NCBI GenBank assembly: GCA_031761405.1 | Contig: JASEVX010000003.1 | Span: 20,511,849-20,575,848, forward strand | Direction: 5' to 3' | Length of the DNA stretch: 64,000 nucleotides | DNA from: Serripes groenlandicus | Taxonomy: Eukaryota > Mollusca > Bivalvia > Cardiida > Cardiidae | Shown here: positions 28,138 to 39,333 of the stretch, piece after piece | Layout: each line of letters starts with the position of its first letter | How positions within the stretch are numbered: position 1 is the stretch's first letter | Program-made: the position numbers and the translations under genes | Notes under the pieces: generated by a model | The model's database searches: none | The model's input: the letters and a program-made list of their open reading frames with translations, nothing else | What the model was told of the DNA's origin: nothing

Positions 28138-28384
28138 ATGCATTCTCGGTACCCAGGCTATTCACAAAATATATGATACCCTGGGCAAATTGGCTAGCAA
28201 AACTTCGAAAAGCTACCACGATTTCCTCCGTAACTACACTGTAATTTTCGTATCGCATGATGTTTGTGTCATATGGCCAATCAATCGGCTGCATAAATGT
28301 TGAACATGTTTTCAACAGAAACTATGTTATGCTTACATTTGTAGAGATTTTTTATAGTTCTGCCTAGATCTTTGTGATGATGTC

Positions 28385-29429
28385 TATGGAAGCGTCCTAG
28401 TGCCACAGTCTGTAATATTTTTAAGAGATATTATCTCCTAATTAGGAGATACTATGTCATAATTAGGAGATACTATCTCCTAATTAGGAGATACTAAGTC
28501 ATAATTAGGAGATAGTATCTCCTAATTAGGAGATACTAAGTCCTAATTAGGAGAAACTATCTCCTAATTAGCCTTATTAGGAGATATTAAGTCATAATTA
28601 GGAGATACTAAGTCCTAATTAGGAGATACTATCTCCTAATTAGGAGATATTAAGTCATAATTAGGAGATACTAAGTCATAATTAGGAGATACTTTTCAAA
28701 TAGTAAACGTGGCTGTGCGGTTATGCCCCTTTGTTATAATGGCGAATTCGGAAGCTAGTTTCGTAAGTTTCCTGGAACATCGTGTCATCCCGGAGAGCGT
28801 CATACGAACTCTTCAAGATAACACAAACAATGAAACTTCAATTTTACCACTGCAGTTTTTTCTGCGAAACAAATTCAAACGTTTTAAAATTCTTTTTAAC
28901 GTCCTAAGACTTATATAATATTTTGCCAAACAGGCAATTATATCAGATTATCCAAGCCCCAATTTGGAATTATATGCGCATGGTATTTTCCATTTTACAA
29001 TGCAAAGTGACAGTTTCACCTTGGTTCAGGGCTAATACACTATCTACTAAGTCCTAATTAGGAGATACTATCTCCTAATTATGAGATAGTATCTCCTAAT
29101 TAGGACTTAGTAACTCCTAATTATGACTTAGTATCTCCTAATTAGGAGATAGTATCTCCTAATTAGGAGATAGTATCTCCTAATTATGAGTTAGTATCTC
29201 CTAATTATGAGATAGTATCTCCTAATTATGAGTTAGTATCTCCTAATTATGACATAGTATCTCCTAATTAGGAGTTAATATTTCCTAATTATGACATAGT
29301 ATCTCCTAATAAGGACTTAGTATCTCCTAATTAGGACTTAGTATCTCCTAATTATGACTTAGTATCTCCTAATTAGGAGATAATATCTCTCAAAAATATT
29401 ACAGACTGTGGCACTAGGACGCTTCCATA
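28385..29429. mobile_element. 1045 bp DNA element with GGAAGCG termini and palindromic ATTAGG arrays
   Basis: The termini TATGGAAGCGTCCTAGTGCC (28385-) and their inverted copy ending at 29429 are nearly identical for about 60 bp. Perfect 6 bp duplications GATGTC lie at 28379-28384 and 29430-29435. Subterminal arrays (28430-28692, 29045-29390) consist of CTCCTAATTAGGAG-type palindromes, about 27 TAATTA cores by eye. A 340 bp unique core lies between. The element interrupts a TTAA MITE whose right end is at 29433-29475. Confidence 0.88.
28709..28918 (+). pseudogene. Short reading frame in the core of the GGAAGCG element
   Basis: It encodes about 69 residues. The segment MANSEASFVSFLEHRVIPES, then VIRTLQDN, is reminiscent of the short SAM-like helical N-termini seen on some mollusc transposon-linked proteins. 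It ends at a stop within the core. I cannot name it; it may be a leftover of a longer parental gene. Confidence 0.3.
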
Positions 29430-29599
29430 GATGTCAGCTGCAGATACATGTATGTTGCATGTGGGAAAGGGTTAACCATAAACGTGTTGCCTGTCAATAA
29501 ATCGCTAACGGAATGCCTGACGGACACACAATTGAGATGTGATTCTTAATGTCACACTTTAAAGGCTGGCGACAGAAAATGTAGTGTCACAAGGTTTTT

Positions 29600-29713
29600 T
29601 AACTCTTTTTAATAATTAAAACCTTATTTAGTATGTAAAGATTCTTCATGTCTTTGCCAATATGTTTTCAAAGTCGTCTGCTGCGTATTTGTTGTATGAG
29701 GGAAAGGGTTAAA
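29600..29713 (+). mobile_element. TTAA MITE, right half
   Basis: TAATTAAAACCTTATTTAG, then GTCGTCTGCTGCGTATTTG and ATGAGGGAAAGGGTTAA at the end. Confidence 0.6.
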
Positions 29714-29785
29714 ATATTCTTCATTTCACACTGTATGGTATGACCATCTGCTGTAGAGGTAAATTGGTTTTATGTGGAAATGGTT

Positions 29786-29952
29786 TAACCCTTTCCCGCA
29801 TACATCAAATCTGCAGTAGACGACTTTTAGAATGTCTATGCAAATAAGTTGAAACTGTATACATGAAAGGACTTTATTGGATAGAGTTCTTACAAAAAGT
29901 GAATTTATCATTGTAGTCGGCTGCAGATTTGTCAAAATGCATCTACATGTGA
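29786..29952 (-). mobile_element. TTAA MITE truncated by a pearl-like element
   Basis: It begins TTAACCCTTTCCCGCATACA with TCTGCAGTAGACGACTTTT. The far terminus is lost where the pearl-like head begins at 29953. Confidence 0.6.
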
Positions 29953-30010
29953 AAAAAGCGGGCCATGATGGCCCTATATCGCTCAGCGGATTTAGTGTTC
30001 AAAGTGTTTA

Positions 30011-31211
30011 GTTTAGTTTAAACTTATTATCCCCTCGGTTACGAAGTAAGCGAGAAAGGGATATAGTAACGGGACCGTCCGTATGTATGTATGTATGTAT
30101 GTGTGTCCTTCCGTCCGTAACAAACCTTGTCATCACTCTACACTAACCATTTCTTGACAGATCTTAACCAAACTTGGTATAAAGTAAGTATATGGTAACA
30201 TCTTGAAGCCTATTGATTTTCAAGGTCATAGGTCAAAGGTCAAGCCCAAAATTGGACTTGCAATATTTTCAGCTGTGGCAACCTTGTCACCACTCTACAC
30301 TGATTGGGCTTACAATATTTTCAGCTGTGACAGCCTTGTCACCACTCTACACTGACCATTCCTTGACCGATCTTTATAAAACTTATTATACAGTTAGTTT
30401 ATGATAATATTTGAAGCCTATTGATTTTCAAGGTCATAGGTCAAAGGTCAAGCCCAAAATTGCACTTACACTATTTTCAGCTGTGGCAACCTTGTCACCA
30501 CTCTACACTGACCATTACTTGACAGATTTTAACCAAACTTGGTATACAGTTACTTTATGATAATATCTTGAAGCCTATTGATTTTCAAGGTCATAGGTCA
30601 AAGGTCAAACTCAAAATTGGACTTACAATATTTTCAGCTGTGGCAGCCTTGTCACAACTCTACACTGACCATTCATTGACCGATCTTAATAACACTTATT
30701 ATACAGTTAGTTTATGATATGTCTTGAAGCCTATTGGTTTTCAAGGTCATAGGTCAAAGGTCATGCCCAAAATTGAACTTACAATATATCTCAGCTGTAG
30801 CAACCTTGTCACCACTCTACACTGACCATTCCTTGACAGATCTTATCCAAACTTGGCATACAGTTAGTTTGTGACAATATTTTGAAGCCTATTGATTCAA
30901 GGTCATAGGTCAAAGATCGAAGTCAAAAATTGGACTTAAATATTTAGATCACAAGAGAACTCAATGTGAAAATGGAAAGCCGAGGGGATGCATCCGCTTT
31001 GCGGTACCCTTGTTTATTTTACATCGATTGCGAAACAAGCCTTGGGCTTAGATTAATCACGCTCGATGTCTGCTTCCTGGAGACTTCACCAGTACTCGCG
31101 CCGTTGTGTGGAAAAATCCCAAAGTCAGGACCCGCTCATCACGGGACTCGAACCAGGGACCTTTGATACGAGAGGCCGACGCTCTACCTCTGTACCACTG
31201 TCTTCCACAAA
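30011..31211 (-). mobile_element. tRNA-derived SINE (family A), split by a pearl-like element
   Basis: On the minus strand it begins AAGACAGTGGTACAGAGGTA and has box A GGTAGAGCG, box B GGTTCGAGTCC, and the body as at 16850. Its tail AAATAA..AAGTTTAAACTAAAC is separated from the body by the insertion 30026-31013. Direct repeats GTTCAAAGTGTTTA (29997-30010) and GTTCAAAGTTTTTA (31212-31225) flank the SINE, matching 13 of 14. Confidence 0.78.
30026..31013 (-). mobile_element. Pearl-like element of another family inside the SINE tail
   Basis: In its own orientation the head AACAAGGGTACCGCAAAGCG (hairpin) is followed by GATGCATCCCCTCGG. The tail CTCGCTTACTTCGTAACCG ends in AGGGGATAATAA. CCCCTCGG and CCGAGGGG are the subterminal inverted repeats. 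Units marked by AGGTCATAGGTCAAAGGTCA recur at about 157 bp (five units, one longer). A (GTAT)n run lies near the tail. Confidence 0.82.
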
Positions 31212-31628
31212 GTTCAAAGTTTTTACTTTATACATAAAAGGAAAATAAGCACCCCCTGGTGGCCATGTTTTATCGGAACAGAATAAATTAAACAACTTTG
31301 GCAGAGGTTCACACAAAGAACATTTGTGCTAAATTATTTTCAAATCGGGCCAGTGATTTAGTCAGTGTGGCAATACCACGTGACCTGTGATGTCATACAG
31401 GCTACAAACCCAAGACAAATTTGTCAACATTTGCATCGCCTTTTCATTTCTTCTCCGATTTTTATGGCATATACCCCATGCTAAGCGGAAAAATATAAGC
31501 TTTCCGAGAAGTACAGGTTCGCCATCCCCAGTCGAGCAGTTTTGTCCATCACTCAGGAAAACCTTGAAATTAATTGGCATTTCAGTGGACTTCAGTTCCA
31601 AGCAGTTACGTTTTTCCTCCATTATCTT

Positions 31629-31831
31629 GCGTTTGCATGATTTAAAGCCAGGTTAACATCAACCGGGAACAACGGAGATTACATCGAATTATATGAGAGA
31701 CATAGCTTCAAATATTAATGGATAGTTCAAATTACTATCCATTAATATTTGAAGCTATGTCTCTCATATAATTCGATGTAATCTCCGTTGTTCCCGGTTG
31801 ATGTTAACATGGCTTTAAATCATGCAAACGC
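31629..31831. repeat. Long perfect hairpin, 98 nt arms, 7 nt loop
   Basis: Arms 31629-31726 and 31734-31831 are reverse complements at 97 of 98 positions, around the loop TCAAATT. The near-identity shows recent formation or active maintenance. It lies close to the left TIR of the 4.1 kb element. Confidence 0.95.
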
Positions 31832-31836
31832 AAACG

Positions 31837-32589
31837 GTTACAAGCAGAAATGTAACGGCTACTAATCCAAGCTGTTTTGTAGAATAGGTTACAATGACAA
31901 ACAATGTGTTCTGTTTTGAAGGAAATAATTTATTTCTGCCGTAGATTAACCTATACTTACGCTGGCATGTGTAAACCAGCTATTATGATTACATGATTAT
32001 AGAGGTAAAAATGGATATTAAACCTTTCTCTGAAAATAATGTGAAAAGGGGACAAATTGCTTAAAACTAGCTAAATCTCCTTTTCCCAAAATAATTCAAC
32101 TCTGTACCTAAACCATACCTCCCTTATTTTGCATCTTAAAAACAGACGACTTTCAAATCATCATGTAACAGTGAAGGACTACTCTCGGCTGGCAGATAAA
32201 GGAGAGAGTTGGAAGAAGGACATTGGACCATAAGCCTTCTTAAACAAGACATTTTATCCTAAAATTTGATTTAAATGGCTCACCTTTTAATATTAAAGAT
32301 CAGATCGATGTTACTAACTATTTATTATTTACCTTTGACATTCAATTTTTAACTTTTCTCGATCATTGTTGTTTTACATTAGATCCAATTAAGTTTTTGA
32401 TTCATGATAATTAAAACAAAAAAGGTAATTGACCAAACTATTTCTATTCAATGGCAAACTTTGAAGAAAGAATTGTATATGTTTATGTGTCGATGATAAA
32501 TAAGTGAAATGCCATGTAGATGAATAGTTATATTCTGTGAAAATAAAATTCTTACGTTACAAGCAGAAATGTAACGGCTACTAATCCAA
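31837..32589. repeat. 34 bp direct repeats flanking a 685 bp segment
   Basis: GTTACAAGCAGAAATGTAAC followed by GGCTACTAATCCAA occurs at 31837-31870 and 32556-32589 with no differences. The enclosed 685 bp ends with AAAATAAAATTCTTAC and contains a decayed TTAA-MITE-like stretch (about 32020-32165). It is either an insertion with an unusually long target duplication or the terminal repeats of an unknown element. Region 32590-32950 shows nothing. Confidence 0.7.
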
Positions 32590-32950
32590 TAATAATACTA
32601 TATACTAAGAATAGTAAACTGCATAGGGAGTGTAATCAAATGTATTCTTTAAATGTTAACACTTATGCAGCTGGCGAAAAAAGCAGTTAACCTTTGACAT
32701 TTTTTAAGCTGGCGAATTTTGAAAACACCGGAAATGGGACGATTTCTTTTTTATATTTTCCATAATGTTTTCAACACAAAATCATAAAAAGGGTTGTATT
32801 CAGATCTATCTAACACAATAGCTGTTAGGATGTTGTTAGTTATAACATATAAACATGAATAAATGGGATCGGCAACAATCGTCTGTGTCCTTCACACTAT
32901 TTAAATATGGACAGACGGGAATGCTCTATACAGTGCTCAAAGGCATGAAC

Positions 32951-33829
32951 AACAAGAGCGCCAAATGTCACAAAATCCGCCCGTCCTGTTTTTTTGAGAC
33001 CAAGTATAGTGATAATTGGTTGTACGTCAGGTACAAATTTGTTAATACAGTTGTGGCCATTTTGAGGGACATGAGTGTGGAGTGATTAAGATAACGTGGT
33101 TAGTTATCGGAACCTGACCAAGATATTCTGCCCATTAACATATTGTATTAATTTGGTGATGATCAAATAAAATGACTCGAGCGATATGGCTTATTATATC
33201 ACTTGTCAGAGACATTATGCCCATACACTTCCTGAACAAATTTGGTGATGATTGGATAAAGGCTTCAAAAGTTATTGATCGGACAAGACCGAATTGAGGT
33301 AATTTCTATAATTAAAGGGCAATAACTCTCGAGTGATTACAGCGATATGGCTGGTAATCAATTTTTTTAGATATTATGCTAATACACATTCTAACTAAAT
33401 TTGGTGGTGATTGGATAAAGGCTTTTAAAGAAATTGAGCGGACAAGACCTATCTTAGATAAAATCTGTCATTAAAGGGCGATAACTCTAGAGTGACTAGA
33501 GCAATTTGGCTGGTTATATAATTTGTCCAAGATATTATGCTCACACACATTCTGACTAAATTTGGTGATGATTGGATGAAGGCGTCACAAGTTATTGATC
33601 CGACTATACCGATTTGAGCTAATTTCTATAATTAAAGGACAATAGCTATCAAGTGACTACAGCGATATGGCTGGTTATATTCCGAGATATTATGCCAATA
33701 CACATTTTGACAAAATTTGGTGGTGATTGGACAAAGGCTTCTAAAGGTATTCGGCTGACAACATACTGGACGCCGCACAGGTAAAACTATAATACGTCCC
33801 GTTTTTTTGAAAACGGACATATAAAAAAG
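32951..33829 (+). mobile_element. Pearl-like element, ~160 bp core units
   Basis: The head AACAAGAGCGCCAAATGTCA is followed by ATCCGCCCGTCC. The tail ATAATACGTCCCGTTTTTTT ends GAAAACGGACATATAAAAA. TTTGGTGATGATTGGATAAA-type blocks lie at 33153, 33242, 33401, 33562 and 33717 (mostly about 160 bp apart). It is a relative of the split copy at 3998-5033. Confidence 0.75.
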
Positions 33830-34059
33830 GACCCACAGCCAAATAATGATAAAACACACAACCTTGATTATGTTCTAAAAGTCATGAACAAAAAGGGTCC
33901 TCAAAATCTAGTAATACTCATGATACATGTGGTCTTTAACACCTGTTAATAATATGAACAAATGTAATCCTCAAGTCTTTGCTTATAAACTTGAACGAAC
34001 GTGATATTTTATACTGCTCCCTTAAATCAACAAATTGGGTCCATTGAAACATCAATTTC

Positions 34060-34440
34060 CTTGACTTTATTTGTATAAACATCGAATACTGTGCTCATCA
34101 AATGCACTGCAAATTGACACAAAACCACCAAAGACAGGGCTTGCAAACAGGAGCAAACTGAAATCATCAACAACAGCGCTTCTGAACATGAATAAACCTA
34201 AAACCGCTCATCATAGCCCCTGTAAAGATGAACCTGACCAACAATGTAGCTCTTGATATCATGAACAAAGCAAAACCTTCAATACAGCCTTTGTAAATGG
34301 GAACTAACCACAATCTTAAATATAGCTCTTGTAAACATAATACAGTCCTTGTAAACAAGAATAAACCACAATCATCAATAAATAGTATTTAAATTCATAA
34401 ACAAAACCATCAATATAGAGCTTGTAAACATGAATAATAA
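34060..34440. repeat. Degenerate ~40-70 bp repeats (CTTGTAAACATGAATAA)
   Basis: CTTGTAAACATGAA..AAACC..AATCATCAATA-like units recur about eight times with strong divergence. This is an old minisatellite; no coding or structural role is seen. Confidence 0.5.
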
Positions 34441-34599
34441 TAACAAAATAATACAGATTAAGCTGGTGTAGTAAAAACAACAAGCAAATTCATGAAATTT
34501 ATATCCCCCGCTTGCAGGAAATATTGTAGGAAAATGTTGAGGTTAGGTTTAAACATGTCAGTAGACTTTTTATTGAACATGTATTACAGGGTAAATTAA

Positions 34600-35245
34600 A
34601 CGAACTTGGCCTAGGTTGTTACCAAGTTTGTGGCAGTTATTGCACGGAAACAGCAAGAAACGACTTTTTTTGTTAATTAAGGGACCAAAACTCCACCGAA
34701 AAAAGTCCGCCGAAAGTGACGATCGAACTTGGCCTAGCCCTTAAGGCATTTAACCTTGTTACCAAGTTTGAAAAAAAACGGTTCACATTTGTGGCAGTTA
34801 TTGCACGGAAACAACAAGAAACAACATTTTTTGTTAAATAAAGGGCCATAACTCCACCGAATAAAGTCCGCCGAAAGTGACGATCGAACTTGGCCTAGCC
34901 TTTAAGGCATTTAACCTTGTTACCAAGTTTGAAAAAAAAACGGTTCACATTTGTGGCAGTTATTGCACGGAAACAGTAAGAAACGACATTTTTTGTTAAA
35001 TAAGGGGCCATAACTCCACCGAAAGTGACGATCGAACTTGGCCTAGCCCTTAAGGCATTTAACCTTGTAACCAATTTTGAAAAAAACGGTTCACATTTGT
35101 GGCAGTTATTGCACGGAAACAGCAAGAAACAACATTTTGTGTTAAATAAGGGGCCATAACTCCACCGAATAAAGTCCGCCGAAAGTGACGATCGAACTTG
35201 GCCTAGCCCTTAAGGCATTTAACCTTGTTTCCAAGTTTGAAAAAA
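34600..35245 (+). repeat. Tandem array of ~160 bp units inside the 4.1 kb element
   Basis: GATCGAACTTGGCCTAGCCC occurs at 34721, 34882, 35030 and 35190 (steps 161, 148, 160), with CGGTTCACATTTGTGGCAGT and GGCCATAACTCCACCGAA in each unit. The core length equals that of pearl-like arrays, but no head or tail was seen. Confidence 0.85.
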
Positions 35246-35843
35246 AGATTTTCCTGCGTGATGGACAAAACTGCTCGACTGGGGATGGCGAACCTGTACT
35301 TCTCGGAAAGCTTATATTTTTCCGCTTAGCATGGGGTATATGCCATAAAAATCGGAGAAGAAATGAAATACTTACGGCTGTTAAAGTCTCAGGCGATGAA
35401 AATGTTGACATATTTGTCTTGGGTGTGTAGCCTGTATGACATCACAGGTCACGTGGTATTGCCACACTGTTAGTACAAGATTTTTTTGTTTATGTTTTCA
35501 CTATATTACATATAAGGAAAACAAGTCCCGCCCACTGGCGGCCATGATTTTTATCAGATCGGAATAATTGGAACAATCTTGGTCAATATTTTTTTAAATG
35601 TTTTGGCAATTTTTCCCTTTTCTACGGAAGCGTCCTAGTGCCAAATCATAATGTTCTATAAAAAAAATAACTCCTACGTAGGAGATAAAAAAGCCTAATT
35701 AGGACGTTGTAACTCCTACGTAGGACTTTATAACTCCTAATTAGGCTTTTTAATCTCCTACGTAGGAGTTATAAAGTCCTACGTAGGAGATAAAAAAGCC
35801 TAATTAGGACTTTGTAACTCCTGCGTAGGACTTTATAACTCCT

Positions 35844-38110
35844 AACAAGAGAAAGTTGATGCAAGGCATCAATGTCGCCGGAAAAGACTGCATTGATTTA
35901 TTTATGTATTCTTGACTTTCCTTAGTCTAATCAAACAGTAGAAACGTTGAAATGAAAACATTTACTTATAAATTTTATATTCATACCTACATTAGGCTAT
36001 CTATAAAAAATTAACGAAATGTGTACACATTTATCTTGGCTTAAATTTAATTTTGCTGTTGTTACTTATTTAAATAATAGTATTCATTCATATAATTTCA
36101 ATGTTTGTCAATCTTATTCGAATCACAAGGTAAATATCCTGGTATTGCTTTAAAGGCAGGTAATTTGAAGAAAACAAAAGTCTTCAAAAGGAGAAATATA
36201 TCAGCATTACCGTCTACAGTTTAAATTGTTCTATTGTTTGTGGATTTAAAAATGTTCTTTTTTTCTTATTTCTACATGTACAACGAAATATTGCGGCTTC
36301 TCTTTGACGCTTTGCGTCAAACATTCGTCTTGTACTTGTCTAAAATAAAATAATATCACTCGCTTTTTCATATCGAAATGCGCATGCGCGAAAATCGATG
36401 TTAAAGGTCACGAACCTACACAACAGAATAGGGTCTATATTTAGCTTAGAAACAGTTCCTACTTTAGATATTCATGGATTAACATTATTAAATGAATTCT
36501 ACAGATTGAACGTCAAAAGTTGGGACTCACGACTGTAACAGAATGACGTCCGGTTTGACGTCGTAAAACATTGAACGCAGTTTTCATTAAATCCGTACAA
36601 TGCATATGGTCTGGGAAAGACCGGATTTAAATGTTTTTAACGCGCGAGTTTTCTCCATTCTATGTTTGAAGTCATTGTGTGTATGTGTATGTGATTCTTG
36701 CGCCTTTCTTGCGTTAAATTTTCTTACATTTTCTCTCTGACGTATACGCTTGTTTTCTATTTTGTTTAGTTTGTCCCTGGACGCGATTCTCTGATTACTT
36801 TTGTTCGTACCCTCCTTGCTTTCTGACAGCTGTTTCCGTTGTTTATTATTTTGAATTGTACAATCATATTTTTTATTCGATTGGGAGGTTTTTAGATCGT
36901 TTTAACCAGCGGTAATACTCAAAGGTACAAAATGTCAGTTATGACAAAATTATGATATTTCATTCAATATCAACACATTAATTAAACCCGTTGAAATTTA
37001 AAAACAATGTTCTAGACGTATGTTGAAAATAAACTCAAAATGGTAAAATGAAATACACAGTTTTAATTATTTGTGTTTAATTCTTAACGCTATCAGTATA
37101 AGTGATGTTTTTTGGTGAAAGGGGACATTTTATCAGTGAAAATAACCTGAATAAAAATAACTGTTTTTGATGCTAGAATACGCTAAAATTTTATTTACAG
37201 AAATTCTGGTTCAGACGTATTTTCCATGCAAAATGTTGTAGTATTTTGCTTAAATAGCAAGCCTCATTTTTAATTTATAAAAATTAGTATGATAAAATAC
37301 ACCCTTTTTTAAGCTGAATTACACAATTTTGTTTTTTCCTTAACGATATCCATCTTCTTGGAGGTCTTGTTTATTGCCGTCAAAATTACGTTATTTTCTT
37401 TAATACGTATACGACGTCGGTTGATAAATTTTCTTGCGATTTTCTTAAAAAATGTAATTTTAAGAATATGTTTCGTATACTTAGTTGGAACATTTTGTTA
37501 CAAATTACAACGTCATTTTTAAGCGCATTCCGTGCAAACTATCTTTTTATAAATAAACTCGTTTACCAAAGATAATAATAAAGGTCATGCATCCGAAGTA
37601 TATTTTATTTCCTTTGTAATCATACCAAAATCATACATGCAGCTGTAAAAATGGCGAAGATATTGAAGATTAAAGGTCAACGTGTGACAAAATCTTGCGT
37701 GAGCCCCAACTTTTGACGTTCAATCACACAAATCAAGACATCTCTTTGAACATGAAAACAACATTTAGTAAGTTAAAATTGCTATTAAAAGGAGAATCCG
37801 AAATTGACCTCAATGATGACACATAAGAGTCTGCATTAGGGGGTGTTGGTTCACGTCTTGAAGGGACCACTTTTGTCTTCGTAAATAAGACAAAAAACTT
37901 AAATGCGAGTGAAATAAAAAAAAATGCAAACATTAAAAAATCGGAATATTTATTTCATTTTAGATGTGTCATTTATTAGTGTTCGTAAACAACCACAATT
38001 GTAATATGTTCAAATCATCTAGATTTGTTTCTTTCTAATAATAAGCCGCCCTCCCATGTGATTTCCGAAAAGCTATTAAAAATAGAAGTCGCGGGCTTCT
38101 GCCCGGCGAC
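35844..38110 (+). mobile_element. Pearl/Helentron-like element inserted in the palindromic array
   Basis: The head ACAAGAGAAAGTTGATGCAA forms a hairpin and leads to TGTCGCCGG. The tail is GTCGCGGGCTTCTGCCCGGC, then GACTA. GTCGCCGG and CCGGCGAC are the inverted subterminal repeats. Joining the flanks restores an array unit exactly (CTCCTA + ATTAGG), so there is no target duplication, as expected of rolling-circle (Helitron/Helentron) insertions. No Rep/helicase gene was seen. Confidence 0.72.
36504..37725. mobile_element. Possible 1.2 kb TIR element nested one level deeper
   Basis: GATTGAACGTCAAAAGTTGG (36504-) is matched by its inverted copy ending at 37725. The repeats extend about 28 bp (one mismatch to GGGACTCACG/GGGGCTCACG). 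No clear target duplication or coding content was found. The surrounding 36000-36500 and 37726-38040 show nothing recognised. Confidence 0.5.
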
Positions 38111-39333
38111 TAATTAGGCTTTTTTATCTAATAAAGCCTACGTAGGACTTAATAACTCCTACGTAGGAGATAAAAAAGCCTAATTAGGAGTTTATAACTC
38201 CTACGTAGGACTTTATAACTCCTACGTAGGAGATAAAAAATCCTAATTAGGACTTTGTAACTCCTACGTAGGACTTTATAACTCCTAATTAGGCTTTTTT
38301 ATCTCCTACGTATGACTTTATAACTCCTACGTAGGAGATAAAAAAGTCTACGTAGGACTTTATAACTCCTACGTAGGAGATAAAAAAGCCTAATTAGGAC
38401 TGTATAACTCCTACGTAGGAGATAAAAAAGCCTAATTAGGACTTTGTAACTCCTACGTAGGACTTTATAACTCCTAATTAGGCTTTTTTTTATCTCCTAC
38501 GTAGGGGTTATAAAGTCCTACGTAGGCTTTTTTATCTCCTACGTAGGAGTTATAAAGTCCTACGTAGGCTTTTTTATCTCCTACGTAGGAGTTACAAAGT
38601 CCTACGTAGACTTTTTTATCTCCTACGTAGGAGTTATAAAGTCCTACGTAGGCTTTTTTATCTCCTACGTAGGAGTTATAAACTCCTAATTAGGCTTTTT
38701 TATTTCCTACGTAGGAGTTATAAAGTCCTAATTAGGTTTTTTAATCTCCTATGTAGGAGTAATAAAGTCCTAATTAGGCTTTTTTATCTCCTACGTAGGA
38801 GTTATAAAGTCCTACGTATTTTTTTTTACCTCCTACGTAGGAGTTACAAATACCTACGTAGGACTTTATAACTCCTACGTAGGAGATAAAAAAGCCTAAT
38901 TAGGAGTTATACAGTCCTACGTAGGAGTTACAAAGTCCTAATTAGGCTTTTTTATCTCCTACGTAGGACTTTATAACTCCTACGTAGGAGATAAAAAAGC
39001 CTAATTAGGAGTTATAAAGTCCTACGTAGGAGTTACAAAGTCCTAATTAGGCTTATTATTTTTTTTATAGAACATTATGAATTGGCACCAGGACGCTTCC
39101 GTACTTTTCTGATGCCGCAGCAACTTAAGTTCTATTTGGAATCAAATTCTTTGAACAACTTTAAAAGAGGACCACCTTAGGAACATTCCTGTGAAGTTAT
39201 TGTGAAATAAGTCCGTTGGTTTAGTAGTATAAGTATTGTCTAGGAAATTGTTAACAGACGTACGTGCAGACGACGAAGATGACGACGACGGACGACGGAT
39301 GATCACAAAAGCTCACCTCGCATTTCGTGCTTA

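Larger units (their letters stand above)
31363..35469. mobile_element. 4.1 kb TIR element with 5 bp TTAGT target duplication
   Basis: CAGTGTGGCAATACCACGTG starts at 31363 and its inverted copy ends at 35469. The inverted repeats extend about 230-270 bp (through GGGGATGGCGAACCTGTACT) with small indels. TTAGT flanks both sides (31358-31362, 35470-35474). No transposase was recognised; frames over the TIRs are probably chance. Inside are a 98 bp-arm palindrome, a 34 bp direct-repeat pair, a pearl-like element and a 160 bp tandem array. Superfamily is unassigned. Confidence 0.82.
35623..39103. mobile_element. GGAAGCG-terminus DNA element with palindromic CCTACGTAGG arrays (split by an insertion)
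   Basis: TACGGAAGCGTCCTAGTGCC at 35623 and its inverted copy ending at 39103 are the same termini as in the element at 28385-29429. The 6 bp duplications are CTTTTC (35617-35622, 39104-39109). Without the 2.27 kb insertion (35844-38110) the element is about 1.2 kb and is almost wholly an array of CTCCTACGTAGGAG and CCTAATTAGG palindromes joined by TTATAAAGT and TTTTTTAT spacers. Confidence 0.88.

Noticed and set aside
28430..29390. CRISPR-like array because of regular short palindromes
   Set aside because: Units are contiguous palindromes with no unique spacers, bounded by transposon termini, in an animal genome.
31362..31656. Open frames on both strands with GQNCSTGDGEPVLLGKL, also found at 35185-35430
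   Set aside because: They coincide with the inverted repeats of the 4.1 kb element, lack start context and extend no further. More likely non-coding TIR sequence.
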